Shown: piece by piece, positions 7,807 to 17,294 of the stretch | How positions within the stretch are numbered: position 1 is the stretch's first letter | Layout: each line of letters begins with the position of its first letter | DNA from: Peptococcaceae bacterium UBA7702 | GTDB taxonomy: Bacteria; Bacillota; Dehalobacteriia; UBA7702 | Direction: 5' to 3' | NCBI GenBank assembly: GCA_002482535.1 | Contig: DLGE01000008.1 | Span: 62,001-126,000 of the forward strand | DNA length: 64,000 nucleotides | The notes under the pieces: model-generated | Seen by the model: only the letters and a program-made list of their open reading frames with translations | Told to the model about the DNA's origin: nothing | Databases searched by the model: none | Position numbers and translations under genes: made by a program

Positions 7807-9237
7807 ATGTACGATATTGCCATCATCGGTGCTGGCGTCGTCGGTTCGCTGATTGCCAGGGAACTGGCGAAATATAATCTATCCCTGATTGTTTTGGAAA
7901 AGGAAAATGATGTGGCCATGGGCAGCTCCAAGGCAAACAGCGGTATTGTTCACGCGGGCTACGACGCGAAAACGGGTACCTTAAAGGCCTTGCTCAATGT
8001 CAAAGGCTGTAAGATGATGCCCCGTGTCACCGAAGAGCTGGCTGTAGCATATCAACAAAACGGTTCCCTGGTGGTTGCTTTCAGCAGCGAAGAAATGGAA
8101 ACCGTAAAAGCTCTTTATACCCGGGGTAAGCTCAACGGCGTGGAAGATCTTGTCTTGGTGGAGCAAAAGGAACTTCGGCGTATGGAGCCCCAGCTCAATT
8201 CCGCCGCCATCGGCGCTTTATACGCCCCCAAAGCCGGGATTGTCTGTCCCTATACCTTAACCGTCGCCGCCCTGGGCAATGCCATGGATAACGGCGTGGC
8301 CTTAAAATGCAATTTTCCCGTGACTGCGCTTCACGATAGGAGCAGCCATTTTGAGATCGTCTCCGGTTTAGAAGCCGTCGAAGCCGCTATGGTCATCAAC
8401 GTGGCCGGTCTTTTTGCCGATGATATTGCCGCCATGGTTGGCGATGATTTCTTTTCCATTCATCCCCGCCGCGGGGAATACTATCTTTTTGACCGGGAAA
8501 TGGCGGCACTGGCCAGGCAAACGATATTTCAAACGCCGACGGCCCGGGGCAAGGGCGTTCTCGTGACACCCACGGCCTACGGTAATTTGCTGATTGGCCC
8601 CAGCGCCGAAGATATCGAAAATAAAGAGGACAAAAAAACCAGCCAAGCCGGACTGGACAAAATTTGGCACGACGCCCTAAAAACCGTGCCCAACCTACCG
8701 AAAAACGGGGTGATCACCGAGTTTACCGGCTTGCGGGCCTCCGGTAACACCGGCGATTTTATCATTGCCCAATCTCCCGCGCACCCCCGTTTACTTCATG
8801 TAGCGGCCATTGATTCACCGGGACTCGCCGCTTCCCCTGGCATCGCCGTCTATGTTGAAGATATGCTGCGCCAAATCGGCATTTTGACCCAAAAGCGCAG
8901 TGTATTTTATCCCTATCGCCGCGGCATTCCCGTGTTGCGGGAGATGGGGAAAAAGGAACGGCTTGGGCTCATTGCCAAGAACCCCGCCTACGGCAGGATT
9001 GTTTGCCGCTGCGAGGAAATCAGCGAAGGCGAAATTTTAGACGCGATCCATCAGAATCCCAAAGCCACCGATCTCGATGGCGTCAAGCGGCGCACCAGGA
9101 GCGGCATGGGGCGCTGCCAGGGCAGCTTTTGTATGCCCACCGTAACGGAGATCTTGAGCCGCGAAAGAGGCGTCCCCATGGAGCAAATCAGCAAAAAAGG
9201 TCCCGGTTCTGAAATTTTGGCCGGGAAGACGAAATAG
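7807..9237 (+). CDS. FAD-dependent oxidoreductase, GlpA-like with BFD [2Fe-2S]-type domain
   Basis: The 476-aa protein has an N-terminal FAD-binding DAO domain (IIGAGVVGSLIARELAKY, then SSKANSGIVHAGYD), as in anaerobic glycerol-3-phosphate dehydrogenase subunit A and L-2-hydroxyglutarate oxidases. A C-terminal BFD-like domain carries four cysteines in the pattern VCRC ... CQGSFC, expected to bind an iron-sulfur cluster. The start at 7807 follows AAAGGAG; the longer open frame from 7780 is not needed. The stop is TAG, the unusual terminator for this genome, with an in-frame TGA five codons further on. Next comes a GlpB-like flavoprotein and a DUF1667 protein, a well-known three-gene arrangement in anaerobes. 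The substrate (glycerol-3-phosphate or another 2-hydroxy compound) is not shown by the sequence. Confidence 0.85.
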   Translation: MYDIAIIGAGVVGSLIARELAKYNLSLIVLEKENDVAMGSSKANSGIVHAGYDAKTGTLKALLNVKGCKMMPRVTEELAVAYQQNGSLVVAFSSEEMETVKALYTRGKLNGVEDLVLVEQKELRRMEPQLNSAAIGALYAPKAGIVCPYTLTVAALGNAMDNGVALKCNFPVTALHDRSSHFEIVSGLEAVEAAMVINVAGLFADDIAAMVGDDFFSIHPRRGEYYLFDREMAALARQTIFQTPTARGKGVLVTPTAYGNLLIGPSAEDIENKEDKKTSQAGLDKIWHDALKTVPNLPKNGVITEFTGLRASGNTGDFIIAQSPAHPRLLHVAAIDSPGLAASPGIAVYVEDMLRQIGILTQKRSVFYPYRRGIPVLREMGKKERLGLIAKNPAYGRIVCRCEEISEGEILDAIHQNPKATDLDGVKRRTRSGMGRCQGSFCMPTVTEILSRERGVPMEQISKKGPGSEILAGKTK

Positions 9238-9248
9238 GGGGACAGGGG

Positions 9249-10517
9249 ATGAACAGCGCGGAAACAAATAGTTATGTGGATCTGGTGATCATCGGTGGCG
9301 GTCCCGCCGGCTTGGCCGCGGCGGTCAGCGCCAAAGAACAGGGTATCGACGATATTTTAGTGATCGAGCGCGATCACCGCCTCGGCGGTATTTTGCAGCA
9401 GTGCATTCACAGCGGCTTTGGCCTGCATCAATTCAGTGAAGAATTGACCGGGCCGGAATACGCCGCCCGTTATATTGAGCGCCTTCGGGAAATGGGCATT
9501 GCTTATTGCTGTAACACGATGGTCACCGATATGACGGCGGATCATCACCTTACCTGTGTCAGCCATGACCGGGGACTGCGGGAAATCAAAGCCGGGGCCA
9601 TCATCTTGGCCATGGGCTGTAGGGAGCGGAACCGGGGCGCTTTGGCCATTCCGGGGACACGTCCCGCCGGTGTTTACACCGCCGGTACGGCCCAGCGCTT
9701 CGTCAATAAAATGGGCTATCTGCCCGGCAAACAGGCGGTAATTTTGGGCAGCGGTGATATTGGCCTGATCATGGCCCGCCGCCTAACTTTAGAAGGCGCC
9801 GAAGTCAAAGCGGTATTGGAACTGAGGCCTTTTTCCGGGGGTCTGAAACGCAATATCGTCCAATGTCTCGATGATTTTGGGATCCCCCTGCTTTTAAGCC
9901 ATACGGTAACGGAGATCCACGGCGAAGACCGGCTCACCGCTGTGACCGTCGCCGAAGTCGATCGGCATTTTGTACCCATCGAGGCCACGAAACGGCAGAT
10001 TCCCTGCGATACGCTGCTGCTTTCCGTGGGGCTGATTCCCGAAAACGAGCTGGCCAAAGCGGCCCAAGTGGAATTGGATGCCGTCACCGGCGGCGCAAAA
10101 GTTGATGAAAACAGGGAAACCTCCGTTGCGGGGATTTTCTCCTGTGGCAACGTGCTCCACGTCCACGATCTCGTGGATTACGTTTCCGACGAAGCGGAAA
10201 TCACCGGCCGTGCCGCGGCCCGCTATTTGCGGGGACATTTAAACGTTAGAGCCGCCCTGCCCACTGTGGCGGGGAAAGGCGTGGGCTATATCGTGCCCCA
10301 GTGGGTTACCGGCACCGACGGTGATCTTCGTCTCTATTTCCGTTCCGACGCCGTATTCCGCGGCGCTGTGATCCGCGTGAAAAGCAACGGCAAAGAGCTG
10401 ATCAAAAAGAACAAACGCATCGTAACCCCCGGTGAAATGGAAACAGTGACCTTGAAGCAGGAAGCTCTTTCCTCCCTGGGCAGGGAAATCACCGTAGAAG
10501 TGGAGCCGCAATCATGA
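9249..10517 (+). CDS. NAD(P)/FAD-dependent oxidoreductase (second subunit of GlpA-like enzyme)
   Basis: The 422-aa flavoprotein has two dinucleotide-binding motifs: an N-terminal FAD motif VIIGGGPAGLAAAVSA and a second, NAD(P)-type motif VILGSGDIGLIMARRL near residue 165. A Cys-containing segment GGILQQCIHSGFG follows the first. Proteins of this type (HcnB/SoxA/GlpB-like) partner with the GlpA-like subunit encoded just upstream. The gap is 11 nt, and the last 4 nt overlap the DUF1667 gene (ATGA), so the three are translationally coupled. Confidence 0.88.
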   Translation: MNSAETNSYVDLVIIGGGPAGLAAAVSAKEQGIDDILVIERDHRLGGILQQCIHSGFGLHQFSEELTGPEYAARYIERLREMGIAYCCNTMVTDMTADHHLTCVSHDRGLREIKAGAIILAMGCRERNRGALAIPGTRPAGVYTAGTAQRFVNKMGYLPGKQAVILGSGDIGLIMARRLTLEGAEVKAVLELRPFSGGLKRNIVQCLDDFGIPLLLSHTVTEIHGEDRLTAVTVAEVDRHFVPIEATKRQIPCDTLLLSVGLIPENELAKAAQVELDAVTGGAKVDENRETSVAGIFSCGNVLHVHDLVDYVSDEAEITGRAAARYLRGHLNVRAALPTVAGKGVGYIVPQWVTGTDGDLRLYFRSDAVFRGAVIRVKSNGKELIKKNKRIVTPGEMETVTLKQEALSSLGREITVEVEPQS

Positions 10518-10876
10518 CCGAAACAAAACATCTTACCTGCATCGTTTGTCCCATGGGATGCCAGCTCAGCGCTACGGTAGAAAAGGGCGTTGTCACCCAG
10601 GTAGAAGGAAATCAGTGTCCCCGTGGGGAGAAATACGCTAAGGCGGAAGTGGTCAATCCAGTGCGCATCCTAACTACAACGGTAAAGGTCCTTCACGGTG
10701 ATCCCCTGCCGGTAAAATCCGCGGCGGCGCTGCCAAAAGATAAACTCTTTGACTGTATGGCGGTTTTGCGAAACGTTACCGTCAAAGCCCCCGTTCCCCT
10801 CGGCGCGGTGATCGTCTCCGATATCTGCGGCAGCGGCGTGGATATGGTGGCCACCGCCGCCGTGGGTGAAGCATAA
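10514..10876 (+). CDS. DUF1667 family small cysteine-rich protein
   Basis: The 120-aa protein opens with CIVCPMGCQLSATVE and continues with a fourth cysteine in NQCPRGEKYA, a CxxCxxxC plus C arrangement suited to metal or iron-sulfur binding and resembling the N-terminus of molybdopterin oxidoreductases. DUF1667 proteins regularly follow GlpA-like and HcnB-like genes, as here, and probably pass electrons between the flavoproteins and another carrier. The start overlaps the previous stop by 4 nt. Confidence 0.88.
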   Translation: MTETKHLTCIVCPMGCQLSATVEKGVVTQVEGNQCPRGEKYAKAEVVNPVRILTTTVKVLHGDPLPVKSAAALPKDKLFDCMAVLRNVTVKAPVPLGAVIVSDICGSGVDMVATAAVGEA

Positions 10877-10924
10877 AACAAGGTCCCCGCTGATTGGCGG
10901 AAATGTAAGAAAGAATGGCCGGAT

Positions 10925-13369
10925 ATGAAGAAAATGAAGAAGATATTTTCAAGGAAGAGAAACCGTACCGTCGTGACGTTCCTTTTGGGGATCGCCCTTT
11001 GTCTTACTGCCTTTGCCGTGCTGGGTGAGACAACAGCCGACGCCGCCGGCACCAAAGTGACGACGTATATCGATAAAACCGTGGCCTACGCCAAAGGAAA
11101 AAACAATTCGGTGTTCTATGACGCAGTGGTGAAGAACGCCGGCTCCGACAGTACCGATCAACTCATGCTGGCCCTGGGCCGGTATACGGCGCAGACAGTG
11201 GTGACCGCCGACGAATTTGCCAATTATCTCGGTTATGTCAACCGCAACCTGACGGATAAAAAGGGCGTTTTGTCCTCCGCCGATGATTATCTCGACATCG
11301 CCTTGGCCGTGGGCGCCGCCGGCGGGGATGTCACCGCTGCCGGTACGGACAGCGGCGGCAACCGGATCAATTTGTTGTATAAAGGGATCTATTCCCGGAG
11401 CATCACCACGTTGAGGAACGAGGGTACGGCCACAGTGGCCGATGCCTTGTTGACCTTGGACGCCCTTCATGTTTCCGACGCGACGTTGCGCGCCTCCGGT
11501 TCCAGAGTCACGAGAGCGCAGCTGAAAGAGGAGCTCGTCACTTTTGCCAAAGATACTTCGGTGTCAGACATTTCCCTTTGTGGCCTTGTGCTCCAGGCCT
11601 TAGGGCCTTATTATTGCGATCAGAACGCTGCAGTGGTGGCCGCCGTGGATATTCTCCTGCCAAAACTCAGCGGCCTCCAAGCCACCGACGGTTCCTTTAA
11701 GGACAGCGTCGTCGCCACCGGCCAGCTGCTCACCGGTATCTGCGCCTTAGGCCTTGATCCCGCCGATAATAGCGGCGTCTTTCGGTACAGCATATACGAC
11801 GGTTTACTGACTTTTTATAACAGCGACGGCGGTTTCGGCCTTTCCGCTGCCGGCTCTTCAACAGCGTCGGCCACCCACTACGGCCGTATTGCCCTTGTCG
11901 CCTACTGGTGCTATCAGGAGAACGCCCAGTTTTTTGACTTTGCCGGCCTTCCCGCCCATACGGCGAAAGCGATTCCCGCGTCAACTACGCCTTCATCACC
12001 ATCTTCTTCCTCCTCTTCATCATCGTCTTCTAAGTCTTCCAAGTCTTCTAAGTCCTCTCCTGCTTCGTCCTCTGCTTCTTCTTCCGATACGGCTTCTGAG
12101 ACGGCTTCCGACACGGCGTCGGCTCCGACGGTGGCGACGGCGGCAACGGGAACGACCATTGAGAAATCGGTCTTTGAAGAGCTCAAGGGCCAGGATAAAA
12201 CGTATATCTACGAGGGAACCTGGAATGAAGGGGAAGCTTATACCATCTCCTTTTACGGAAAGAATATCCTCACCCCCATGGATTTTAACGCGGAAATCAC
12301 CTCTATTACGGAAAACCAGTTGATGATCGACGCCGCCGTCGCGTCCCCGGAATGCATCACCTTTTTGCATCAAGGGAATTTCCCCGGGAACGCCACGGTC
12401 ACAGTGACGGTTTCCGTCCCCGACGGCGCCTATCAGTGTTATTATTATAACGCGGCTACCGGCGGTTTTGAGTTGGTCGGTGCGGTTACGGTCAGTGATG
12501 CCATGGTTAGCTTTGAAGTCAACAAAGGCGGCGACTACTTTCTCACCACCGAAGAGATCGATACCGGCGGCATCGTCATGAACCTTGAAGATACGGTCAA
12601 CGGTGTTGTCCCCCAGTCGGTGTTCGAGGGGATCAAAGGGAAAGACGTCAATCTCCGTTTGAAGGGTGCCACCGACCGTGGTACTGCTTACGCCATTGTC
12701 TTTAACGGCCTCGACGTCGCCAACCCCATGGATTTCAATATGCAGATCACGGAGACTTCCGAGTATAGCGACGCCATTGCCCAATTGGCGGACAACGCCT
12801 GGATCCTCCATTTTGACCAGGATGGCGACATTCCCGGTACGGCTCTGGTGGAAATCGCCACCGAGTTGGACGAAGCCGACGCGTACACTCTGTTCTATTA
12901 TGACGAAACTGCCATGCAGGCCAGTTATGTGGAAAAGGTCAGCATCAGCGACGGTACCGCGCGGTTTACCATCGATCATTGCTCCGATTACTTTATTGCC
13001 CAGCGGGCCATCGCCGATTCCCTATTGGATACCGGCTTCACTTGGCAGATCAGTCCCCTGATCCTCACTTATCTGGTCGTCGTCGCGATCTTACTCGCCG
13101 CCGGCGTCGGCCTCCTGCTGCGCCGCCGCGGCGGTAAAAGCGGCCAAACCGGTGCCGGGAAAAAACAGAAAAAGCCCACCGCCCGGCAGCAGATCGCGGC
13201 GCGGAAAAAAGCCCAAGCCGCCGCGGCAGCTGCTGCCGCAACAGCGGAACCCGCGCCGTCGGAAACAGCACCGTCGCCGCATTCGCCGGCGTCCGTAACG
13301 GAACTTGCCGAAGCGGCAAAACCCGCCGGAGCAGAAGAGGACGACGCCCCAGCAGAAGCCGGGGTATAA
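10925..13369 (+). CDS. Cell-surface alpha/alpha-toroid (prenyltransferase/transcobalamin-like) protein with duplicated beta-domains
   Basis: The 814-aa protein begins with a basic signal peptide (about 1-42). Residues about 45-335 look like an alpha/alpha toroid of the terpenoid-cyclase/prenyltransferase-repeat class, with typical repeat ends such as LQATDGSFKD and YNSDGGFGL. The same fold forms the N-terminal half of transcobalamin and intrinsic factor. A Ser/Thr-rich linker (about 357-400) leads to two copies of one beta-domain (about 414-542 and 559-695), each starting with VFE and GxKGxD-type strands and ending in a DYF turn. A membrane segment (about 708-730) and a Lys/Ala-rich tail follow, so it is anchored by its C-terminus. 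No catalytic residues were recognised. A ligand-binding role, possibly corrinoid, is inference. The next gene is murJ copy 2. Confidence 0.6.
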   Translation: MKKMKKIFSRKRNRTVVTFLLGIALCLTAFAVLGETTADAAGTKVTTYIDKTVAYAKGKNNSVFYDAVVKNAGSDSTDQLMLALGRYTAQTVVTADEFANYLGYVNRNLTDKKGVLSSADDYLDIALAVGAAGGDVTAAGTDSGGNRINLLYKGIYSRSITTLRNEGTATVADALLTLDALHVSDATLRASGSRVTRAQLKEELVTFAKDTSVSDISLCGLVLQALGPYYCDQNAAVVAAVDILLPKLSGLQATDGSFKDSVVATGQLLTGICALGLDPADNSGVFRYSIYDGLLTFYNSDGGFGLSAAGSSTASATHYGRIALVAYWCYQENAQFFDFAGLPAHTAKAIPASTTPSSPSSSSSSSSSSKSSKSSKSSPASSSASSSDTASETASDTASAPTVATAATGTTIEKSVFEELKGQDKTYIYEGTWNEGEAYTISFYGKNILTPMDFNAEITSITENQLMIDAAVASPECITFLHQGNFPGNATVTVTVSVPDGAYQCYYYNAATGGFELVGAVTVSDAMVSFEVNKGGDYFLTTEEIDTGGIVMNLEDTVNGVVPQSVFEGIKGKDVNLRLKGATDRGTAYAIVFNGLDVANPMDFNMQITETSEYSDAIAQLADNAWILHFDQDGDIPGTALVEIATELDEADAYTLFYYDETAMQASYVEKVSISDGTARFTIDHCSDYFIAQRAIADSLLDTGFTWQISPLILTYLVVVAILLAAGVGLLLRRRGGKSGQTGAGKKQKKPTARQQIAARKKAQAAAAAAAATAEPAPSETAPSPHSPASVTELAEAAKPAGAEEDDAPAEAGV

Positions 13370-13409
13370 AGGCACTTAGAAAGAAAGAACTGCACAGAAA
13401 AGAGATCCT

Positions 13410-14966
13410 ATGGTAAAAGAAAAAAATGCGCTAAGAACCATCAACTATATCATTGTAATCACCCTAATCGGCAAATTGATGGGGCTTTACCGGGACAGGC
13501 TTATCGCGGTCACCTTCGGTACCGGCATGGATGCCAACGCCTTTTTGACGGCCAGCCTGATTCCCCGCGTCTTTTTCGACGTGGTCTTTGCTTCGGCGAT
13601 CACCTCCTGTTTTATTCCGATTTTTAATGAGTATTTGACCAGGGACGGAGAAAAACGCGGGTTTTTCTTCGCCCATTCCTTTATTACGCTGATGATCTGC
13701 GCCACGGCGCTGATTACGGCTTTGGGCATGGTGTTCTCCGGGGTTTTGGTGAATCTCTTCGGAGAAGGTTTCGATGCGGCCACCGCCGACCTTTGCCGGC
13801 AATTGCTGATCTATATGTTCCCCACGGTGATCTTTACCGGGGTGGCCTTTGCCTTTGTCGGCATTTTGCAGTCTTTGGGTGAATTCAACGTGCCGGCGGC
13901 CATCAGCATCGTCTCCAATGGCGTGATCATTCTTTATTTTTTCCTTTTCGGCGCTGATTTTGGTGTTTACGGCTTGGCCGCGGCATTTCTTTTGGGTTGG
14001 CTGGGTCAGGCCTTGATCCAGCTGCCGTCACTGAAAAAGCGCAATTATGTTTACCGTCCCCGTTCCTTTTTGCGGGAGGACGGCATCAAAAAGGTGCTGC
14101 TGCTGATGGCGCCGGTGATGGTGTCCACCTGGGTGCAGCCGGTGAATATCTCCGTGGCCACCCGCTTCGCCTCTTTTCTTTACGAGGGCAGCGGTGCTTC
14201 GGCCTTGCAATATGCCAACAATCTCTATACGGTACTCATCGGCGTGATCGTCCTTTCCATTACCAATGTGATTTTTCCTAAAATGGCAAAGCTCAGCGCC
14301 GCTAAGGATGAAGTGGGTTTTGCCCGAGTGCTTTCGGTTTCCATGCGCTCCGTGAATTTTTTGCTGATCCCTTTGACCGTCGGCACCATGGCCCTAAGTG
14401 CCGATGCCGTCAATTTAATCTATGGCGGCGGTGAGTTTAACGCCTTTTCCCTTACCATTACGAAAGACGCCCTCTTCTGGCTTAGCCTCGGTATGCTGGG
14501 TTTCGGCGCCCAAACAGTGTTAACAAGGGCGTATTTTGCGGCACAGAAGGGGAAAGCGCCGCTTTTGGCAGGGGTTGCCTCGATTTTTGTGAATCTTTGC
14601 TGCTGTTTTGTTTTCGTCAGGTGGCTGGGCTTAAGCGGCCTGGCTCTCGCTTCTTCCCTGGCGGCGGTGGTCAACGCCGCTTTTCTCTGGGTACCTTTGC
14701 AGCGAAAATACAAAGCCCTTTGGCATAAGGCCCTCTGTTTCTCTTATTTGAAGATGATTTTTGCCGCCGTGGTCATGGGCGGAGTCCTGCTGTTCCTTCA
14801 TGATCTCTTCGTCCTCGACGCCGCGGCGAGCACATTGCTGAAAGGCGCTGTCTTCTTAGGTGAAACCCTGGCCGGCGTTATCGTCTATCTGGCCGTGGCC
14901 GGCGCTGTGAAGCTGGAAGAAACCGCGGTGGTCTTTGGCTATTGCCGGAGAAAATTGGGAAAATAA
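13410..14966 (+). CDS. murJ: MurJ/MviN family lipid flippase-type protein (copy 2)
   Basis: This is a second MOP-superfamily membrane protein of 518 aa with about 14 membrane segments. The beginning reads LIGKLMGLYRDRLIAVTFGTG, as in MurJ of Bacillota; charged residues lie in the first and eighth helices, where MurJ binds the pyrophosphate. It is followed after 21 nt by the glycosyltransferase-CsaB fusion. Having two MurJ genes beside two CsaB-type genes suggests one flips lipid II and the other flips the pyruvylated wall polymer. Which does what cannot be told from sequence. Confidence 0.88.
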   Translation: MVKEKNALRTINYIIVITLIGKLMGLYRDRLIAVTFGTGMDANAFLTASLIPRVFFDVVFASAITSCFIPIFNEYLTRDGEKRGFFFAHSFITLMICATALITALGMVFSGVLVNLFGEGFDAATADLCRQLLIYMFPTVIFTGVAFAFVGILQSLGEFNVPAAISIVSNGVIILYFFLFGADFGVYGLAAAFLLGWLGQALIQLPSLKKRNYVYRPRSFLREDGIKKVLLLMAPVMVSTWVQPVNISVATRFASFLYEGSGASALQYANNLYTVLIGVIVLSITNVIFPKMAKLSAAKDEVGFARVLSVSMRSVNFLLIPLTVGTMALSADAVNLIYGGGEFNAFSLTITKDALFWLSLGMLGFGAQTVLTRAYFAAQKGKAPLLAGVASIFVNLCCCFVFVRWLGLSGLALASSLAAVVNAAFLWVPLQRKYKALWHKALCFSYLKMIFAAVVMGGVLLFLHDLFVLDAAASTLLKGAVFLGETLAGVIVYLAVAGAVKLEETAVVFGYCRRKLGK

Positions 14967-14987
14967 GTTTGGATAACGGAGAAGAAG

Positions 14988-17210
14988 ATGAAATATAAAA
15001 TTCTCATGGCTTTGATGGGACTGGATATCGGTGGCGCGGAAACCCATGTCATCGAACTCTCAAGGATGCTCGTAGCCGACGGTCATACCGTGGTTGTCGT
15101 CTCCAACGGCGGCGTTTACGAGGATACTTTAAAGACCTTAGGGATAAAGTCCTATCACGCGCCGCTGACGAAAAAATCGCCTTCTGCGTTGATCGCTTCC
15201 TACCGGACGATCAAGGGCATCATTGAGGAAGAAAAGATCGATATTGTCCACTCCCACGCTCGTATTCCCTCCAGTGTCTGCGGATTGCTCCACCGGCGGC
15301 TGAAGTTTCCTTTTCTGACCAGCGCCCACGGTCTGTTTTATACGGGACGTGGCTTTAAATATCTTAGCGAGTGGGGTCAGAAAACCATTGCCGTCAGCAA
15401 AGATATTGAACAATACCTGCTGTATAATTATAAAATCCTGAAAAGGGATATCGTTCTAACCATCAACGGCATCGATACCGACGCGTTTTCTCCCGAGGAA
15501 AAGGGGGAGGCGGTGAAAAAAGAATTTGGTCTCGGCTCCGAACCGGTGATCGTTCACGTCAGCCGTCTCGATCCGGAAACGGAGCTTACGGCAAAACTGC
15601 TGATTTCCCTGGCTCCCGATATCGACGCTCTGCTCCCCGGATTTACCCTGCTCATTGCCGGCAACGGCAAATCCATGCCGGAAGTGGAAAAATTGAGCGA
15701 AGCGGTAAACCAGCAATTGGGACGACCTTGCGTCCGCCTGGCGGGACGGCGCACGGATATCGCCCAGATTGTCGCTGTCGGTGATCTTGTCGTCGGCGTG
15801 AGCCGCGCGGCCCTGGAAGGGATGTCCGCGGGAAAACCGGTGATCCTTTCCGGTTCTCAGGGTTTTATGGGTTTGTTTGACGAAACGAAGCGCCTGGCCG
15901 CTGTGGACAATAATTTTTGCGGCCGCGGTTTCGCCCTGCCCACCAAGGAGAATCTTTTCACCGCGTTACGCGCCGCCTTTTGTCAACGTGATCCAAAGGA
16001 GAGAGAAGCCTTGGGTCTTTACGGTCGGGAGGTGATCAAAGCCGAATATTCCTTAAAGCGTATGAAAGAAGACTGCGAAAAGGCTTATGACGCGGTTTGG
16101 AATCTTTCTTCCGGTAATGTTCGCCGTATCGTTTTATCCGGTTATTACGGTTTTCGCAATGCCGGTGACGACGCGATCTTATCTTCCATCATCTCGTCTC
16201 TGCTCGACCGCCGTGACGATGTGCGGTTGACGGTACTCTCCAACCGGCCCCAGGAAACACGGCGGCTTTTCGATGTAGAATCCGTCTACCGTTTTCATTA
16301 TCCGAGAATTTACCGCTGTCTTAAAAAATGCGACGTACTGGTCAGTGGCGGCGGCTCCCTGCTTCAGGACAGGACGAGCACCCGTTCGCTGGTGTATTAC
16401 CTTTCCTTGATGCATATGGCGAAAAACCTTGGCAAAAAGGTAATGTTATACGCCAACGGCATCGGTCCTGTGAGCAAAAAGAGCAATCGTCTGCGGGTGA
16501 AAAAACAAATCGACCATATTGACCTGATCACCTTGCGGGAGGAAAAATCAAAAGTGGAATTGGCCCGCCTTGGCGTCACGAAGCCGCCGATCTATATTAC
16601 GGCAGACCCTGTCTTTATCATGGAATCCCCCCCGAAAGAACTGGTTCGGGGATATTTGCGCAAAGAGGGCATTCTTTCCCAAAGGCCGCGGATCGGCGTT
16701 TCTCTCCGGGATTGGCGGGGCATGGAGGCGACCCTTCCCGCCTTTGCCGCTTATCTTGATGAGATTTCCGCAAAGTTTAACATGGACATCGTCTTCATCG
16801 TTATGCAGCACTCCCACGATTTTGAGATCAGCGATAAGGTACGGCGGCTGATGAATGAGGATTCTTATTTACTGATCGGTGATTATACCCCCAGTGAAAT
16901 ATTGGGAATTACCGGGGAAATGGACTATATTCTCAGTATGCGTCTGCATACCCTGATTTTCGCCGCCAAGCAGCGTATTCCGATGATTGGCTATGTCTAC
17001 GATCCGAAGATATCCTATTACCTCGACCAATTGGGGATGCTCTCCGCCGGAGAAATCAGCGATTTTGATCAGGATACTTCGGTGGCGCTCTTTGCCGAAC
17101 TGGTTCAATGCAGAAAACAGTATGTCGAGATTCTTGATGCCCATACCCGTGTGTTAGAAGAGAACGCGAAGCAAAACAATGAGCATCTCCTCGCTTTGAT
17201 GGAGCAATAA
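14988..17210 (+). CDS. csaB: Glycosyltransferase-CsaB fusion (GT4 plus polysaccharide pyruvyl transferase)
   Basis: The 740-aa two-domain enzyme is probably cytoplasmic. Residues about 1-370 form a GT-B glycosyltransferase of family 4: MGLDIGGAETHVIELSRML, then HSHARIPSSVCG, an INGID turn, and a sugar-nucleotide site ending in RAALEGMSAGKPVI. Residues about 377-740 are a canonical CsaB: IVLSGYYGFRNAGDDAIL, VSGGGSLLQDRTS, ANGIGPVSKK, and LSMRLHTLIFAA with the catalytic-region Arg/His. CsaB adds pyruvate to the secondary polymer anchoring SLH proteins. Fusion to a glycosyltransferase would couple sugar addition to pyruvylation. It ends at a bidirectional terminator. Confidence 0.9.
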   Translation: MKYKILMALMGLDIGGAETHVIELSRMLVADGHTVVVVSNGGVYEDTLKTLGIKSYHAPLTKKSPSALIASYRTIKGIIEEEKIDIVHSHARIPSSVCGLLHRRLKFPFLTSAHGLFYTGRGFKYLSEWGQKTIAVSKDIEQYLLYNYKILKRDIVLTINGIDTDAFSPEEKGEAVKKEFGLGSEPVIVHVSRLDPETELTAKLLISLAPDIDALLPGFTLLIAGNGKSMPEVEKLSEAVNQQLGRPCVRLAGRRTDIAQIVAVGDLVVGVSRAALEGMSAGKPVILSGSQGFMGLFDETKRLAAVDNNFCGRGFALPTKENLFTALRAAFCQRDPKEREALGLYGREVIKAEYSLKRMKEDCEKAYDAVWNLSSGNVRRIVLSGYYGFRNAGDDAILSSIISSLLDRRDDVRLTVLSNRPQETRRLFDVESVYRFHYPRIYRCLKKCDVLVSGGGSLLQDRTSTRSLVYYLSLMHMAKNLGKKVMLYANGIGPVSKKSNRLRVKKQIDHIDLITLREEKSKVELARLGVTKPPIYITADPVFIMESPPKELVRGYLRKEGILSQRPRIGVSLRDWRGMEATLPAFAAYLDEISAKFNMDIVFIVMQHSHDFEISDKVRRLMNEDSYLLIGDYTPSEILGITGEMDYILSMRLHTLIFAAKQRIPMIGYVYDPKISYYLDQLGMLSAGEISDFDQDTSVALFAELVQCRKQYVEILDAHTRVLEENAKQNNEHLLALMEQ

Positions 17211-17247
17211 CGGAATCAATCATAAAAAGAATAAAAAGACAGAATAA

Positions 17248-17276
17248 AAAGACGCGCCCCAAAAGGACGCGTCTTT
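17248..17276. terminator. Bidirectional intrinsic terminator between convergent genes
   Basis: A 9-bp stem AAAGACGCG / CGCGTCTTT, A-rich on the left and T-rich on the right, serves both the + strand csaB fusion and the - strand kinase gene. Confidence 0.8.
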
Positions 17277-17294
17277 CCATTTTTAAAGGAAAGC

